Shown piece after piece: positions 33,879 through 46,130 of a stretch of 64,000 nt of DNA; the first letter of the stretch is position 1, and every line of letters starts with the position of its first letter. A model generated the notes under the pieces. It saw nothing but the letters and a program-made list of their open reading frames with translations, made no database searches and was not told where the DNA came from. Both the position numbers and the translations under genes were made by a program. This DNA comes from Diadema setosum (taxonomy: Eukaryota; Echinodermata; Echinoidea; Diadematoida; Diadematidae): NCBI RefSeq assembly GCF_964275005.1, contig NC_092695.1:12477697-12541696 (forward strand), given 5' to 3'.

Positions 33879-36800
33879 TTACCATTGCTTATATTGCATA
33901 CTGCCACCCCCACGGTTAGCTATTCTCACGTTGACCCGTGAGCGGTGTACGATCCTACAGTCCCTCAGAGAGCGAGTGTCGTCACGCGCTTCCAGAACTC
34001 GTCTACGAACAACACGATTGGGCCCTTCCATGATGTCCACAGAAAGGTGCTGCTGACTTGGATGAACTCGGGTTTTCTCCTGTACGCGAGTTCGCAGTTC
34101 GCGTACCGTCTTGTCCGGGTTGATCGAAATCTTGTGCTCTGTCGCGCCATCTTTCAGGAACACGTCTATCATGCTGATTCTTGGTAAATCTGGTACTGTG
34201 CGGGCCCTGTCGGTAAGAGGCAAAAATAAAGACTGAGCCCATGCGCTATACAATCCTTTGTTAAAAAAACAAACAAAGCAAAAGCGGTGATGAAATTGGT
34301 TTAACCACTGGTTCGCAATACGGTGAGTTTGTACACTAACTAGTCGTAGTTGTATTGTCCATCCAATGTTTTATTTTCAGTCTAACAACAGTATATGTCT
34401 CCCCCCCCCCCCAAAAAAAAAAAAAAAAAATACAACCACATTTTCGCATCGATAACACCCAATATGATGAAACTGTCTAAACTGTCTAAAAGACTTCAGG
34501 GTCTTATCTTAGCTATATTTTGCAGAAAACCCCATTCAGTTTGGTTAAGCGGTCACAGAGAAACGTGGATTGTTGTAAAGCATGTCATGAGTCTGATTCT
34601 TCCAAGTTTAGCACTTCCATGCTCTTGTGTGTGAATACAATAGACAGAACTTGGAGGGAAGAGATTCCCTATATATCCTCTATACAAAATTCCTCACTTC
34701 TCTTTGACCACTGAAGCAAATCGAATGGGGTTTTCTGTAAGGTGTGGGCAATGAGTTATAGTTTCATACCCTGAATTTGTATTTAGATTGATTCACTATC
34801 TTTAAAGAAATCATTGCGGAGGGTCCCATTATTATTTTTTTTTTTTGGGGGGGGGGCATACGGTACAGTTTACTTGCATGATGTCAATCAAAGAGGACGA
34901 CACCGAAAAATAGCTTTTAATTGTCTGAATACTCGGGCAAATTACACTTAAGTGTTGATCCAACTGTTGAACTGTTCCCATACAAACGACAAATTATCAA
35001 AGTGCAATTGATCCCATCAAAGTATTTTGCACTCCCGTGCTAAAGAAGCTGTATGGTATTTCTCTCTTTCGCGTGATATTTCAACGCTGAAACTTTTCGA
35101 TGTTTCCAGCATTTTAAACGCACGTCAAGACGGGCATCCCATTACTGATCTAGGCAGATTAATACCGGCATGACTATGCAACAGTTATGCCTGCATCACA
35201 GACGAAAACAAATAAAACTTCCACTTTGTCATCAAATTTATCCGTATTGATCAAAATGTGGCTTCGGGATGAGTAATTTAGACACAAAGGCAATTTAGCC
35301 TCGGTTACAATGCTTTTAACGAGGTTAATGTTAGAACAATATAGATTTAAAGCCAATGAAAGAACGTATTCTTTTGGATTTTATTTCTTAAAAGGAAATC
35401 CAGCGAAGATGTATCTACAGCACTCTAGACGACTTGGGAAGTGATGACATCGTCACCTCTCGTAATTTGCGTAATAGATTATTATGACTGCTATCAGTCA
35501 CTGTGAAAACAGGTGGAAAATAAGAACATTCCCAAACAAATTTTAATTAACGTCTAATCCGTCATGGATTTCTGCCATGATAATGTGTGTTACGTTGTAT
35601 AAAGAAAGGTAAATTTGAATATGGAGTGACACTGTATTTTGATATTTGCAACATATTTTGCAAATATCTACTTCATCAAAACCCTTACACAAAATTCATA
35701 CATTATTTTGTCTCTTGAAGGATTGGTTTAGTCTTTACAGTCCACGTGACGGTCAAATCAGGCAAACTATCCAGAGTAAAGAATGAATTTGAGGAACGGT
35801 TTTGTCATTCTGTAATCATTTTCTTTTTGAAGGTCATAAGTGGCTGAGTTACCACGGTAACCCATATATTGAACAGAATATAATGTCATGGTTAGCTCAA
35901 CATTAGCAAAGGGCCCATATAAAGAGCTTTGTATACAGTAACATCATCACATTGCTACGGTACCAAATTTTCTTTCATTTTTGTCAGTGACTTAGCAATT
36001 ACAACCCTTCCCCTTATAAAGAAAGAGAAAATCTTGCTGATTGATTAATTTGATGCGAACGGTGTAACTTATTCTGACCAACCACTGTCGAATTCATTTC
36101 CAAAAAGGGAAACAGTTTTCATGATTCTCGTGAAAACTTGTGTCGATGAGAGACTTGTGTGTGCTGATGACATCATTACCTTCTCCAATTTGCATAATGT
36201 GGTTGCCACCAATGTCATTCTTTTTCAAAAGCAAGTGAATATCTGAAATTCCAAAGCAATCTTATTTTAGCTCTGATGATTTCAGTGAATTCTGTACAAT
36301 TCTACTTCTCTCAAACTCCATGGTACAGGACACCGTAGAGGGACGTAGAATGGATTTTAACACAAATCGCTTGTTCGTCCGAGCTACGAACAAGCGATGG
36401 TTCCACGGTCCTTCATTTTGTGTACTATTGTAGGAGTTGAGACCCCGTCATCAGACTTACCTAGGCCTTTGCCAGATGTCAACGTCGAGTTCGAGTGATT
36501 GGAGAAGACACCTGAATCCGAAGATCTGGCGTCATATTCATGACGATGTGATGACGATGACGATGTAGATGGACCGACACTCTGTCCCACGCCGCTGTCA
36601 GAACGACCAGCATGCCAAAGGTAGGTGTGGTTACCGCCATCTGTGAAAAAGACGCAATGACCTGCTTATTCCCAGCGCTGACAAGTTTCGTTAGGTATTA
36701 TGTACATGGCAGTATGGATGTTTTTGCCACTTCTCTCCCAAAATCTTCTGATAAACAAAGAAGAAAATAGAAAAAAAAAGGTCTTCGCACTTTTGCCAGC

Positions 36801-37717
36801 CACTTCTCAACAACATAGTCTGAGAAGGAGCCCCTACATAGTCTGAGAAGGAGCCCCTGGAGATTTCCAGTATCGAATGTAAACGAAACAGCTAATCAGT
36901 TTCCGTCCGGGAAAGTTAGCATTGCGCTGGTACGAAAATGTTCGCAAAGAGTTGGAAAGTGGGAGCCGTCCAATCCCCTCAATCTGCCTGCTACGTGGTG
37001 TCCACAGAATCTAAGTACATGCATAATTATACTACACACACACACACACACAGTATTATATATATTATGCCCTTGTGATTGATAGACATGAAACAGGTGA
37101 TGAATTTCACTATGTTTTCGTATATATGCCCCTTCTTTGAAAAGGAAAGACAGTTATATTTAAGCAATCATTATTTGGTTAAACGTCCTTGCTCAGTACA
37201 CATGTCCAGATTATTTTCACGTTCGCATTTAGGACAGCTTAAAAGATTAGTATTATTTGTTAGGCTGATCATGTCATATTTTGCAAATTTTGCAGAAGCC
37301 TGAACAAGTTGAGTGTACTTTAGTTAAGAAAGAAAATATTGTAACTCGTAGTGGTAGAAAAATTAAGCATCCAGTGATACTCGATCTCTAGTACATATTT
37401 TGTAGCTGTATGTCACGATTGTTTGGTCGTATGGTTCACAATTATGATTAGTTAACCTTGCTTGCAAATTTGTATATCACTGTTTATATGTTTAGTAGGT
37501 ATTGACTATTTTATATACATCATTGTAATATGTCACAAACATGTGTTCTTTGATACTGTACTGACCATACCTTGTATTTATGTGTTGTACTCTCATACCC
37601 CGGAATGAGGTCGGAAGAGTCGAATAAAATCCATAAATCTATAAATCTAATAGTTATTCGATTCAAATTTTCAGCGGCCTCCGCCTTCTAGAGGAACCTA
37701 GGCCTTTTCCAGATGTA

Positions 37718-37772
<55 letters not shown>

Positions 37773-38912
37773 GTGAGATGAAAAAGGAAGGAGAAATCGG
37801 TGGGTAGCTTTGACATCATTATTCCTCTTACTGTTCTTCCTACATACATATTTTATACATGTATACACAAGCGTAAGCCTTTTGCAAAGGCGGCCCTCAA
37901 TGGACTCGCGCGCACACAGCGATCGGATGGGAGCAACTCTCGCAGCTCGCCGGTCGCGCGCTGTGTGTGCGTGTGCTTGAATTATAGCGAGCTGCCTTTG
38001 CAAAAGATAACATACGATACATATTCAATGTAATCCTATAATCATGAGTGTGAGGTGTGAAATATCTTTACTCATACGAGGTGGACGTCCTTAAACGAGC
38101 AAATAAATGGCGATATTTTCTCATCTATTCACAGTGAACCAATTTGTTTACATTCATGAAGCATTTGCATTTTCCATGCTAACTTAATTTATTTATGATC
38201 AGATTATGATTATAATCGCTTTATTGCTTCTTTTCGTTTAATTATGTTATGTTGTACCACACTGCAAAAAGTCCGGTGTTAAATAGTGAACACCGAGCTG
38301 GTGTTAAATTTTCGGTGCTCATTTATGGTGCTAAATTAACACCTTCGGGTGTCATTTCCGAATTTTAAACTGTTTGTTGAAGAGTTTCTTAGTAACTGCA
38401 CTTCTTGTTGATTTTTAATCTAAACAAGACGATCAAGAATTTTACATAAAAATACTAGATTTTTGAAAAAAATGTGAAAATAAATTTACACCAAAGTAAC
38501 ACCAGCTGGTGTGGTCTCTTATTAAAGCTGGACGGGTGTTAAACCATTGATATTAACACCACCAAATATCAAATCAACACCATGTGGTGTCATTTTTGAA
38601 TAACACCAGTACAGTGTCAAAATAACACCAGGTACAGTGTCAAATTAACACCACGAAGTGTCAGGTGAACACTTTTCAACGCCATCACAGTGCATTTTTA
38701 ACACCTGTGGGTGTGGTCCTCTCTTGAAGTTTGATCGGTGTTAGATTTAACACCCGTGGTGTTAAATCTAACACCAATGTTTTTACAGTGCATAGACCCG
38801 ACCAAGACCTATAAAGGCTCATAGCCTGAAAAAAAGAAGTGCTGGAAATCCATGTCAGGGGATGTGCACTTCCTCAGTTAATTATATGATGTGTATAATT
38901 TTTATATAATAG

Positions 38913-38954
<42 letters not shown>

Positions 38955-39640
38955 TGCATCCAGGAATAAACTCACACAATGTACATAGGCCCATGCAAAC
39001 ATTGCTGACAAAATATAGGCCTAAACACCAATGAACACTAAGAAAAAATAAAGCCTACCAGTTGATAGATGATATCTATGTCTGCTGATTACTTGTGTTC
39101 TACGAAAAAAGAAACTGAACAAATCTTGTTCGACGTTCATCCATACATGTATATTCTATCAAGTACTTAATGCTTATAGTAATTCTATGTGATATAATAT
39201 CATATTTGATTCGGTCCCAAAATACTTTGCGATCTCACGTTTCTAAGTTTCAACTTGTGTTTTACATTTGTTTATTCTTCTAAAATCCATGGTCAGGTAT
39301 CAAGAGGCAAATTCGTATCCACTGTTCAAACAAGATGAAAAAAAAAATCACCAGGCGCTTGCTCGTCAGAGCTTTACGACCAAGCGATGTTTTCGCAGCC
39401 CTTCCTTCTTATGTAATATCGTAGGAGTTGAGGTCCCTTACCTTGATGGCCGGTGCCATTTGTCAACGTCGAGTTGGAGTGATGGGAAGAGACACCCGAT
39501 GTCGAGGATCTCGAGCCATTATAATATCCCGTTCCGTGGGCGTGTGATGACGATGACGATGACGATAGCGATGGAGCGACGCTGTCTCCAATGCCGCTGT
39601 CAGAATTGCCAGCAAACCCTTGAGAGTTGGTTCCATCCAT
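33879..39640 (-). CDS. UBL gene 3: Ser-rich protein with a single ubiquitin-like domain (231 aa model)
   Basis: Three exons right to left: 39442-39640, 36461-36640, 33879-34195. Residues 1-66 match the first exon of genes 1 and 2 (SDSGIGDSVAPS). Residues 67-126 are a second Ser-rich exon with SDSGVGQSVGPS and RSSDSGVFS. The rest is ubiquitin-fold domain A (ISMIDVFLKDG...). The usual acceptor before domain A has shifted by one base here and would break frame; an AG just upstream (exon from 34195), or a second one six bases in (from 34189), restores frame exactly. I see no domain B exon between 29 and 33.8 kb. Reading past the usual donor gives NRGGGSMQYKQW and a stop, so the product could end in RGG plus eight or nine residues. 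A donor at 33901 (GTATGC) would also keep phase 1 if an unseen exon exists. The model totals 232 codons. Confidence 0.65.
37080..37650 (+). mobile_element. Possible LINE 3' end
   Basis: A weak reading frame at 37079-37303 is followed by an AT-rich stretch ending gaataaaatccataaatc, the style of a LINE tail. The match is by general look only. Confidence 0.3.
37876..38006. mobile_element. MITE with agccttttgcaaagg ends
   Basis: agccttttgcaaagg at the left pairs with cctttgcaaaag at the right. A second copy with the same ends and interior is at 45432-45588. Confidence 0.6.
38260..38790. mobile_element. Non-autonomous DNA transposon with cactgcaaaaa ends and ggtgttaa repeats
   Basis: cactgcaaaaag and tttttacagtg are inverted ends of hAT style. 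The interior is packed with ggtgttaa and ttaacacc words, so it can fold on itself in many ways. No coding potential. Confidence 0.6.
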
Positions 39641-39960
39641 CTGTGAAGCAGAGATGTAAAATGCTGCTTATTTTCAGTGCTGACCAGTCAGGATAATTGT
39701 CAATTGCAGTTGCAGTATACTAGTAGTTGTTCCAATCAGTATTTGATATTGGCACAAAGGATCGAATTCGTTTTATTCTATTTTGAAACTGTCGTACTTT
39801 ACCATTAAAATGTGACCGAAAAATTCGAGCGAACGCGACAGAAGGCAGTTTGGTGACCAAATGCAACTCCAGGCGAGTGAAGTCTCATATAATGTACTTT
39901 GTATGAGCATGATACTAGTATTCTGTCGCAATCGCTGAATTGGGAATTCCCCACTTCACA

Positions 39961-39973
39961 GATCATTCTAGAA
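39961..39973 (-). promoter_or_regulatory. Weakened heat-shock element upstream of UBL gene 3
   Basis: GATcaTTCtaGAA keeps two of the three units, as in gene 2. The CRE-like block is lost because the DNA between the element and the gene has a deletion here. A CCAAT box lies at about 40223. Confidence 0.4.
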
Positions 39974-40931
39974 TCCCGTGGCTAGTCTACTTTCTAGACT
40001 CTTTTTACTTGTAGCGGTTGTTCAGTGTACGCGACAAGCCGTAATAAGATGGCATGGCACCCGAGGATTGCAATACGTCGAGAACAGTTTATACATGAGA
40101 GTTGGGCGCGTACAGTCTCACGATTATCGCGATCAGATAATTTCTTTCTCCGTTTGAAAATATCACACCAAGGAAAAAGGAACGGAATCCAGACTATCCC
40201 GGGCCTAAACTACTCCGCGACCAACCAATCATAGTTCAGACATCTGGCAAATCAAGACACAGCTGGTAGCTTCACATGCAGATATACATGCATGCATACG
40301 CACTTGAACATCCATAGGGTCAAACACGCATGCAACCATTTCCAGTTTACCATTGATGGTGTATACGAGTATTATGATATCAATTTGGTCTTTTCTTTCC
40401 ATCAAGACACATACCAAGGTCCTTTCCTCCATCCCGTAGCAATAGCTTTCCCGACTTCACTATACCTTCGTATGAGGCGGATACCTTCTCCCCTCCCCCT
40501 AAACAAGCACACATACTCACACATAGGCCTACCCATGCATACGCAGGAAAGAAACAATGGAAAAATAAAACAACACTCCAATCACTACTCTATATAAGGT
40601 GCTCATATTTTTCAGTTATGCAACATGAACTCTTAAATATATATAAATATATATATATATACGAACAATCCCATAAGATTTACAGTTGCTTCCAAATCAA
40701 TTCCATTCCATGTTGATCTAAATTATATTCAATCGCAAATTACTTGAAGTATAAATGTTACAACCAGTGATAGCCTTGATAAAATCGGGCAATTATTGTC
40801 CATTGCTTAAAGCGTACTATACAGTCCATATAAGCTCCTGTTCTTAAAGTGCGCAAAATTAAAAAGAAATACATGTAGTAGTAATGATGATGATGATGAT
40901 GATGATAATGATAATAACAATGATAATAATG

Positions 40932-40967
<36 letters not shown>

Positions 40968-42363
40968 TAATAACAATAATAACAATTATGATAACACCAG
41001 AAATACACTAAGTGTTATGAAAATCCAGTCGCGAAATCATTTCTATTCTTTTCTTAGATTAAGTGCACACATTGCATTAAAGTATAATAATGTATTTCTC
41101 TCATGTCATCCTAATATTCAATAGCATCTTACATACAGTAATACTTTCCCCGTAGTCGATAAGACCGTTGGGGGCGCCACAGACGACCTCACAGCCAGGT
41201 TCCTCCATCCCTCCGTTTCCCTGTGCCTCTCTTTGTGCCTCTCTCATGCAGTCCTAGGTCTGTCCAGTTTCGCAGCTACCATAGCATACTTATGTATAGT
41301 TAAATTTTTATGTTCTATCTTTTTAATACATACAACAATCATACAGCAATCATACACGGATAAAGAATCACACATTATTTGTATCCAAATGTAGTCCTAC
41401 TATATTCAGTCAGAATAGATGATTTGCATTTTGATATTGTAGTGAGGTAAAGTTACAAACCCAAAGACGTTCCTGCAGTCGCCAATCAGTGTGGATGACT
41501 TGTGTTGCGCAATCACGTCATGAAGGTTGCTTTTATCAATCTGTCTAAATATTTGATTTGGGATGTCGCAATGGACTCAGAAGTTTTACAACAGCAGTCA
41601 AGCGGACTTTGCATTTGTCGTTTAAAATCGTAACGTTGCTCTCATCGGCTTTCTAGCATTTTTTCTTTTCATTTCTTTTATTTAACAGAAATTAAAGGGG
41701 GAGGGGTGCACCTGGTGCACCATCCCCCCCCCCCCCCCTCCTGATTCACCACTGAAAACGAACTGCTCCAGTGTTCTCCACATACCAATTTGTACTTCTG
41801 GGAAGGAAGAGCTGTGGCGTTTGGGGGTTGGCTGCATACATGGAGGTATACACTGGGCAGGATTTGAATTTAACATCGTTTCCGTTTGTTTTGTTTTTTT
41901 GTCTTTGCTTTTTTCTTGCTCATTTACTCGTCGAGATTGTTCGTCACTACACAACAATGCTTCCTATTCATTGGCAAAAAAAAAAAAAATACATGTACTG
42001 GTAAGCATGATCATAATACGTATACATTGTGCAATCATACAGTCACATAGGAAGGTACCATATTGTGTCACTGCAGCAATTCTTGAAGCAAACACCAATG
42101 ACAATGATTCATACACATTTGGTTTTTACTACAAATAAACCATCGTAATCACGGTGGACGCTACACATAAATTTTTCGCTCTTGTGAAGCTGATTTATTC
42201 AATGCACATTAGGTAATATGACGGTAACAAAGTAACATGTTATACACATGAAAATTGATAATCAGGCAAAGAACAAGCTATTTTTTTTTTTACATTCTGA
42301 TTTCACTTTTGACAGAAATAAGAATACATCATATAAGAAAAATCACTGCATATCCAAAGAAAA

Positions 42364-43151
42364 AACTTTAGAGGGCTTCTGTTTCATAAATGTCAACTAT
42401 GGAGAGTGTAATGTTGGTTTTGAGGAAAGGGGAACTCTTCCTCTATTCCATTGATTTAATTGTGTTGGCAAATGTCATGCATGACTGAGCAAATTCAACT
42501 TTAAAGCCAACAATGACAAGTAGCACTTTTTCCAAGTTTGAGCGTTATCATGAAGGAACATTGAGTGTCTCACCAAAACCAAAATGGAGGAGATATGTCA
42601 ATGAAAGTGGTCGAATAAACAAGCCAGCCTGCATGACTGCAAGTTTATGGTCCACAAACTTCAATATGGAAACCTGTTGGATAACCTATTCACTGCCATA
42701 CGGGCCAACCCACATAATCCATTTCTCTGTTCATATGCAAAGACATGGTACATTGTATTTCGCTGCGAGATATGTGTTGAATACGACAGAGAAAAATGGA
42801 TTGTGTGGGATGGACTTTGTGGCGTAACCAAGTGGCCAAGCTGACTCTTATGGGTCATAAAAAGTAAGCAAAAACCTAAGCACAAACCTGAAGTCGTGCA
42901 GGCTGGCCTGTTTATTTCACCACTTTCATTGGCAGGTCTCATTCATTTCAGTGAGACCATAGAGACTCTCAATGCTACTTCATGATAAGTGCAACTTGTC
43001 ATTGTTGTCTTTAAAGTTAATGTGCTCAATCATGCACGGCATCTGTCAAAACAATTAGGTATCAATTAGGAAAGAAGAAGAGTTCCCTTTCTTCACAACT
43101 ACTATTGCACTCTCCTAGTTGGCATTTATAATACAGTAGCCCTCTAAAGTT
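42364..43151. mobile_element. 788-bp snapback element
   Basis: The left arm begins aactttagagggcttctg and the right arm ends tagccctctaaagttgg. The arms pair over most of their length around a centre near 42765. It sits inside D3, and D2 at about 31945 is the matching site without the insert. Confidence 0.65.
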
Positions 43152-45431
43152 GGATTACCTTTTTTTATATGCACTGTATAGTATATGTAACAACATCATA
43201 TAAACTTGCTAATAACATGTTAGTTATATTCCATTTCAATTATCAAAAATATAGAACACAATATATTGATTAAGGCATGGAAACACAATTTGTCAAGAGA
43301 TTCGTAAATCAGTTGTTTATTTTGCTTGCAGACGATTGCCACTTCGATATGAAAAAACACTGTAACATTCCACGATCTTAACACTGTCACAACCAAAACT
43401 ATCGTGCATCACTGCTATTTTTAGACATGGCTCTGAGAGGGTTTACTATTTGGTGATCTCTGTTGATTCTATAAACGGTTTAAAGCAAGATGAGTGTAAT
43501 GTTGTGAATTCCCCTTACAACGTGTTTCACATTGACTCCTGTAAGTTACGACATACAATGCACTCCTTGCAACAACTCTCTTTAAGGATAAATCACAGTT
43601 GAACAATACACAAAACAACCTCTGTAAACTATACATCACAAAAAATGAAAAATACATGCTAACCTAGCTTTTCCGGGGTCAGTACACAACAACCTAGAAG
43701 AATACAGCTAATGGCTGATAGCAACGTTGTTTCCAGAGTCTAATAAATAAACGTTCTCTCTTTAAATATCATATTCTTTTTTCCATATACTATACACAGA
43801 TTAAGAGACATATGAATCTCAATAAATGGCACAAACAACTGTACATGACACTTTCTCTAGAATTACAGCAGAAAAAAGAAAGATAAAGAGCCTTAGTACT
43901 GATTAGCGAAGATAGCGCATTGAGACTGTGACAATATAATCAATAATGTACTAGCTATTCCACACAGAAAAATGTATTTCATACCTTGTACTGAAAAGTA
44001 GTAACAAGTTCTGCATCAAGCATGGCGATAAAGAAGATCTCTCAGATTCCAGCGACAGAACTGGTGAGGGACACTGTTACCTGCGTGTAGCAGTCCATCA
44101 TTACCCCCAAAGGAGTTACAGTACTCTACATGAGTCAGTGAAGAGAGCCCTCTAGTGGTGACATGATGATAACCACACAAAATGAATGTTGGAGAAAGAC
44201 CAAACTTTCAAGTTCACCTTTAACCACTCAGTTCCACCCATCTTGACCATCTGTTTGCAGTGTTCTCCTTTCACCTCTTCAACCTTGGTCAAATACTTCA
44301 CATTGACCTTTGATCCCTGACCTCTCATATGACAAATGGCAAATTTGGTGACTTTCTGTCAGAGTCTATGGCCTTTACAAGTCTGTTCTCTAAAACTTTG
44401 TTAATACCTCTGGCAAACTTCATGCAACTTCTGGCAAACTTCATGGTGATTCATATTATTTTACGATCTACTTTATGCTTTGATGCCTGACACTAGGATG
44501 TATGAAATTATAATAATGATAATGTAACTGCTCTTATAAACTTCACATTTGCAGCATTTTTTTTTTGTTCTGATTGTGACAAATATTTTGAAATTACTTG
44601 ACCATCATCAGATTGATGTTATCAGTGGCCTGAATCGCAATGACCTCTTTACTTTTTTCCAGGTACTACCACACAGTCATGGAGAAAAAATATCTGAAAG
44701 ACAAAGAAACCTTAAAGAAATAAACATAAGCAAGCCTTCTGTTCATGTACTCACAAGGTAATCTAACATGCTCTAAATTTCACATAATTACATCTAAGTG
44801 ACCAAAAATAAGTATGGACTGTTTCTCAAAATATTTATAGGAGCATCATTAGGCCTATTCACATGAAGTGGTCACAACGATGTTTTTAAAGTTGCCCACA
44901 ATCTTGGCACAGAGGGCACCCTTGAAAGTCAAGCAATCAATCAGTCAATCCTTGTGTTTGATGAACGATTTCTCACACTTAATGTGAGTCAGCTTTACAC
45001 CCTTGCTAAAACTGCAACCACTGCCACAATTCCACACAGCCAGCAATTTCTCGACATCAATCTTTAACTTGAGCTTTGTCAAAATGAAATTTCTGAGTGG
45101 GTTCCCAGAGGCAAAACATTCCACCAATTTCAAAATTCATCCCAGTGGCGACAATTTTGTCAAATCCTGAAGGTGCTGAACACATCAAAGTAAGCAGGAC
45201 TGGAGCATTGGAATATTTCATATCATATACTGCCATTCTATACAAATCATTGCTTACGGCAGTATACTTCTTCATGTATAGTTAATACAAGGTGCAGTGA
45301 TCCTGGTAACCTGCAATAAACCATTGTCTCAGCTTGCACTCATCACTGCATGCAAAAACACAATGTTGACATTCATAAATTCATTGACGAGTCGACAGTA
45401 AGTCCCTTATGATAATGCTTTCGATATGTTA

Positions 45432-45588
45432 GTAGCCTTTTGCAAAGGCGGCTTCGCAATGGACTCGCAAACGGCAGTGGACACGCGCGCACATAGCCAT
45501 CTGATGGGAGCAAGCTCTCACAGCTCGCCAGTCGCATGCTGTGTATGCTTGTGCTGAAATTATAGCGAGCTCCTTTGCAAAAGGCTAC
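45432..45588. mobile_element. MITE, second copy of the 37876-38006 family
   Basis: gtagccttttgcaaaggcgg pairs with cctttgcaaaaggctac. The interior shares cgcgcacatagc and gatgggagcaa-type words with the first copy. Confidence 0.65.
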
Positions 45589-45904
45589 TTTTGATACTGA
45601 AACTCTACCATTCAGTCTACGTCTTGGGGCAGAGACTGTTTGTTGCTGGGAAGTCAGACGCTGAGCAAACAATGTCTATGAATGAGAACATGCACATATA
45701 AATGATGTAGGACTGCACTCAGGTACAGCACCACAAACTTCATTTTCTTTCTTTAAAGTTAAAAAAAAAACAATAACAAACAAACAAGCAAAGGGAAGCT
45801 GTGTTAATACCTTGTTCCCAATCATGCATGCAGGAACTTGTATGGCAGAAAAATGAACATTGAGTTAAACAGCCTTGCTATGCGCAGAAGGTTTCATAAT
45901 ACCA

Positions 45905-46130
45905 GTAATAATCATAATCATTATTATTGTTGTTGTCATTATTATGTTTATGATTATGATGATGATGATTATTATTATCAATATTATTATTACCATTGTT
46001 ATTATTGTCATTATTATTATTACCATTATTGTTATTAGTATTATTATTACCATTGTTATTACTGTCATTATTATTACCATTATTGTTATTATTATTATTA
46101 TCATCACTATCATTATTATTATTACACTTA
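45905..46130. repeat. Long (ATT)n-type microsatellite
   Basis: About 225 bp of att, atg and gtt triplets on one strand. Confidence 0.8.

Larger units (their letters stand above)
33700..43230. repeat. Segmental duplication block D3
   Basis: It matches D2 from domain A of the gene (33.9 kb) to about 42.33 kb, and again at 43.17-43.23 kb after an inserted hairpin. The 3' flank and domain B exon seen in D1 and D2 are missing. Confidence 0.7.

Noticed and set aside
42513-42942. Open frames of about 90-100 codons on both strands
   Set aside because: They mirror each other because they lie in the arms of a snapback element.
43988-44083. Possible minus-strand exon between acgcag and a GTATGA donor
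   Set aside because: Splice-like borders only; no open frame or homology joins it to a neighbour.
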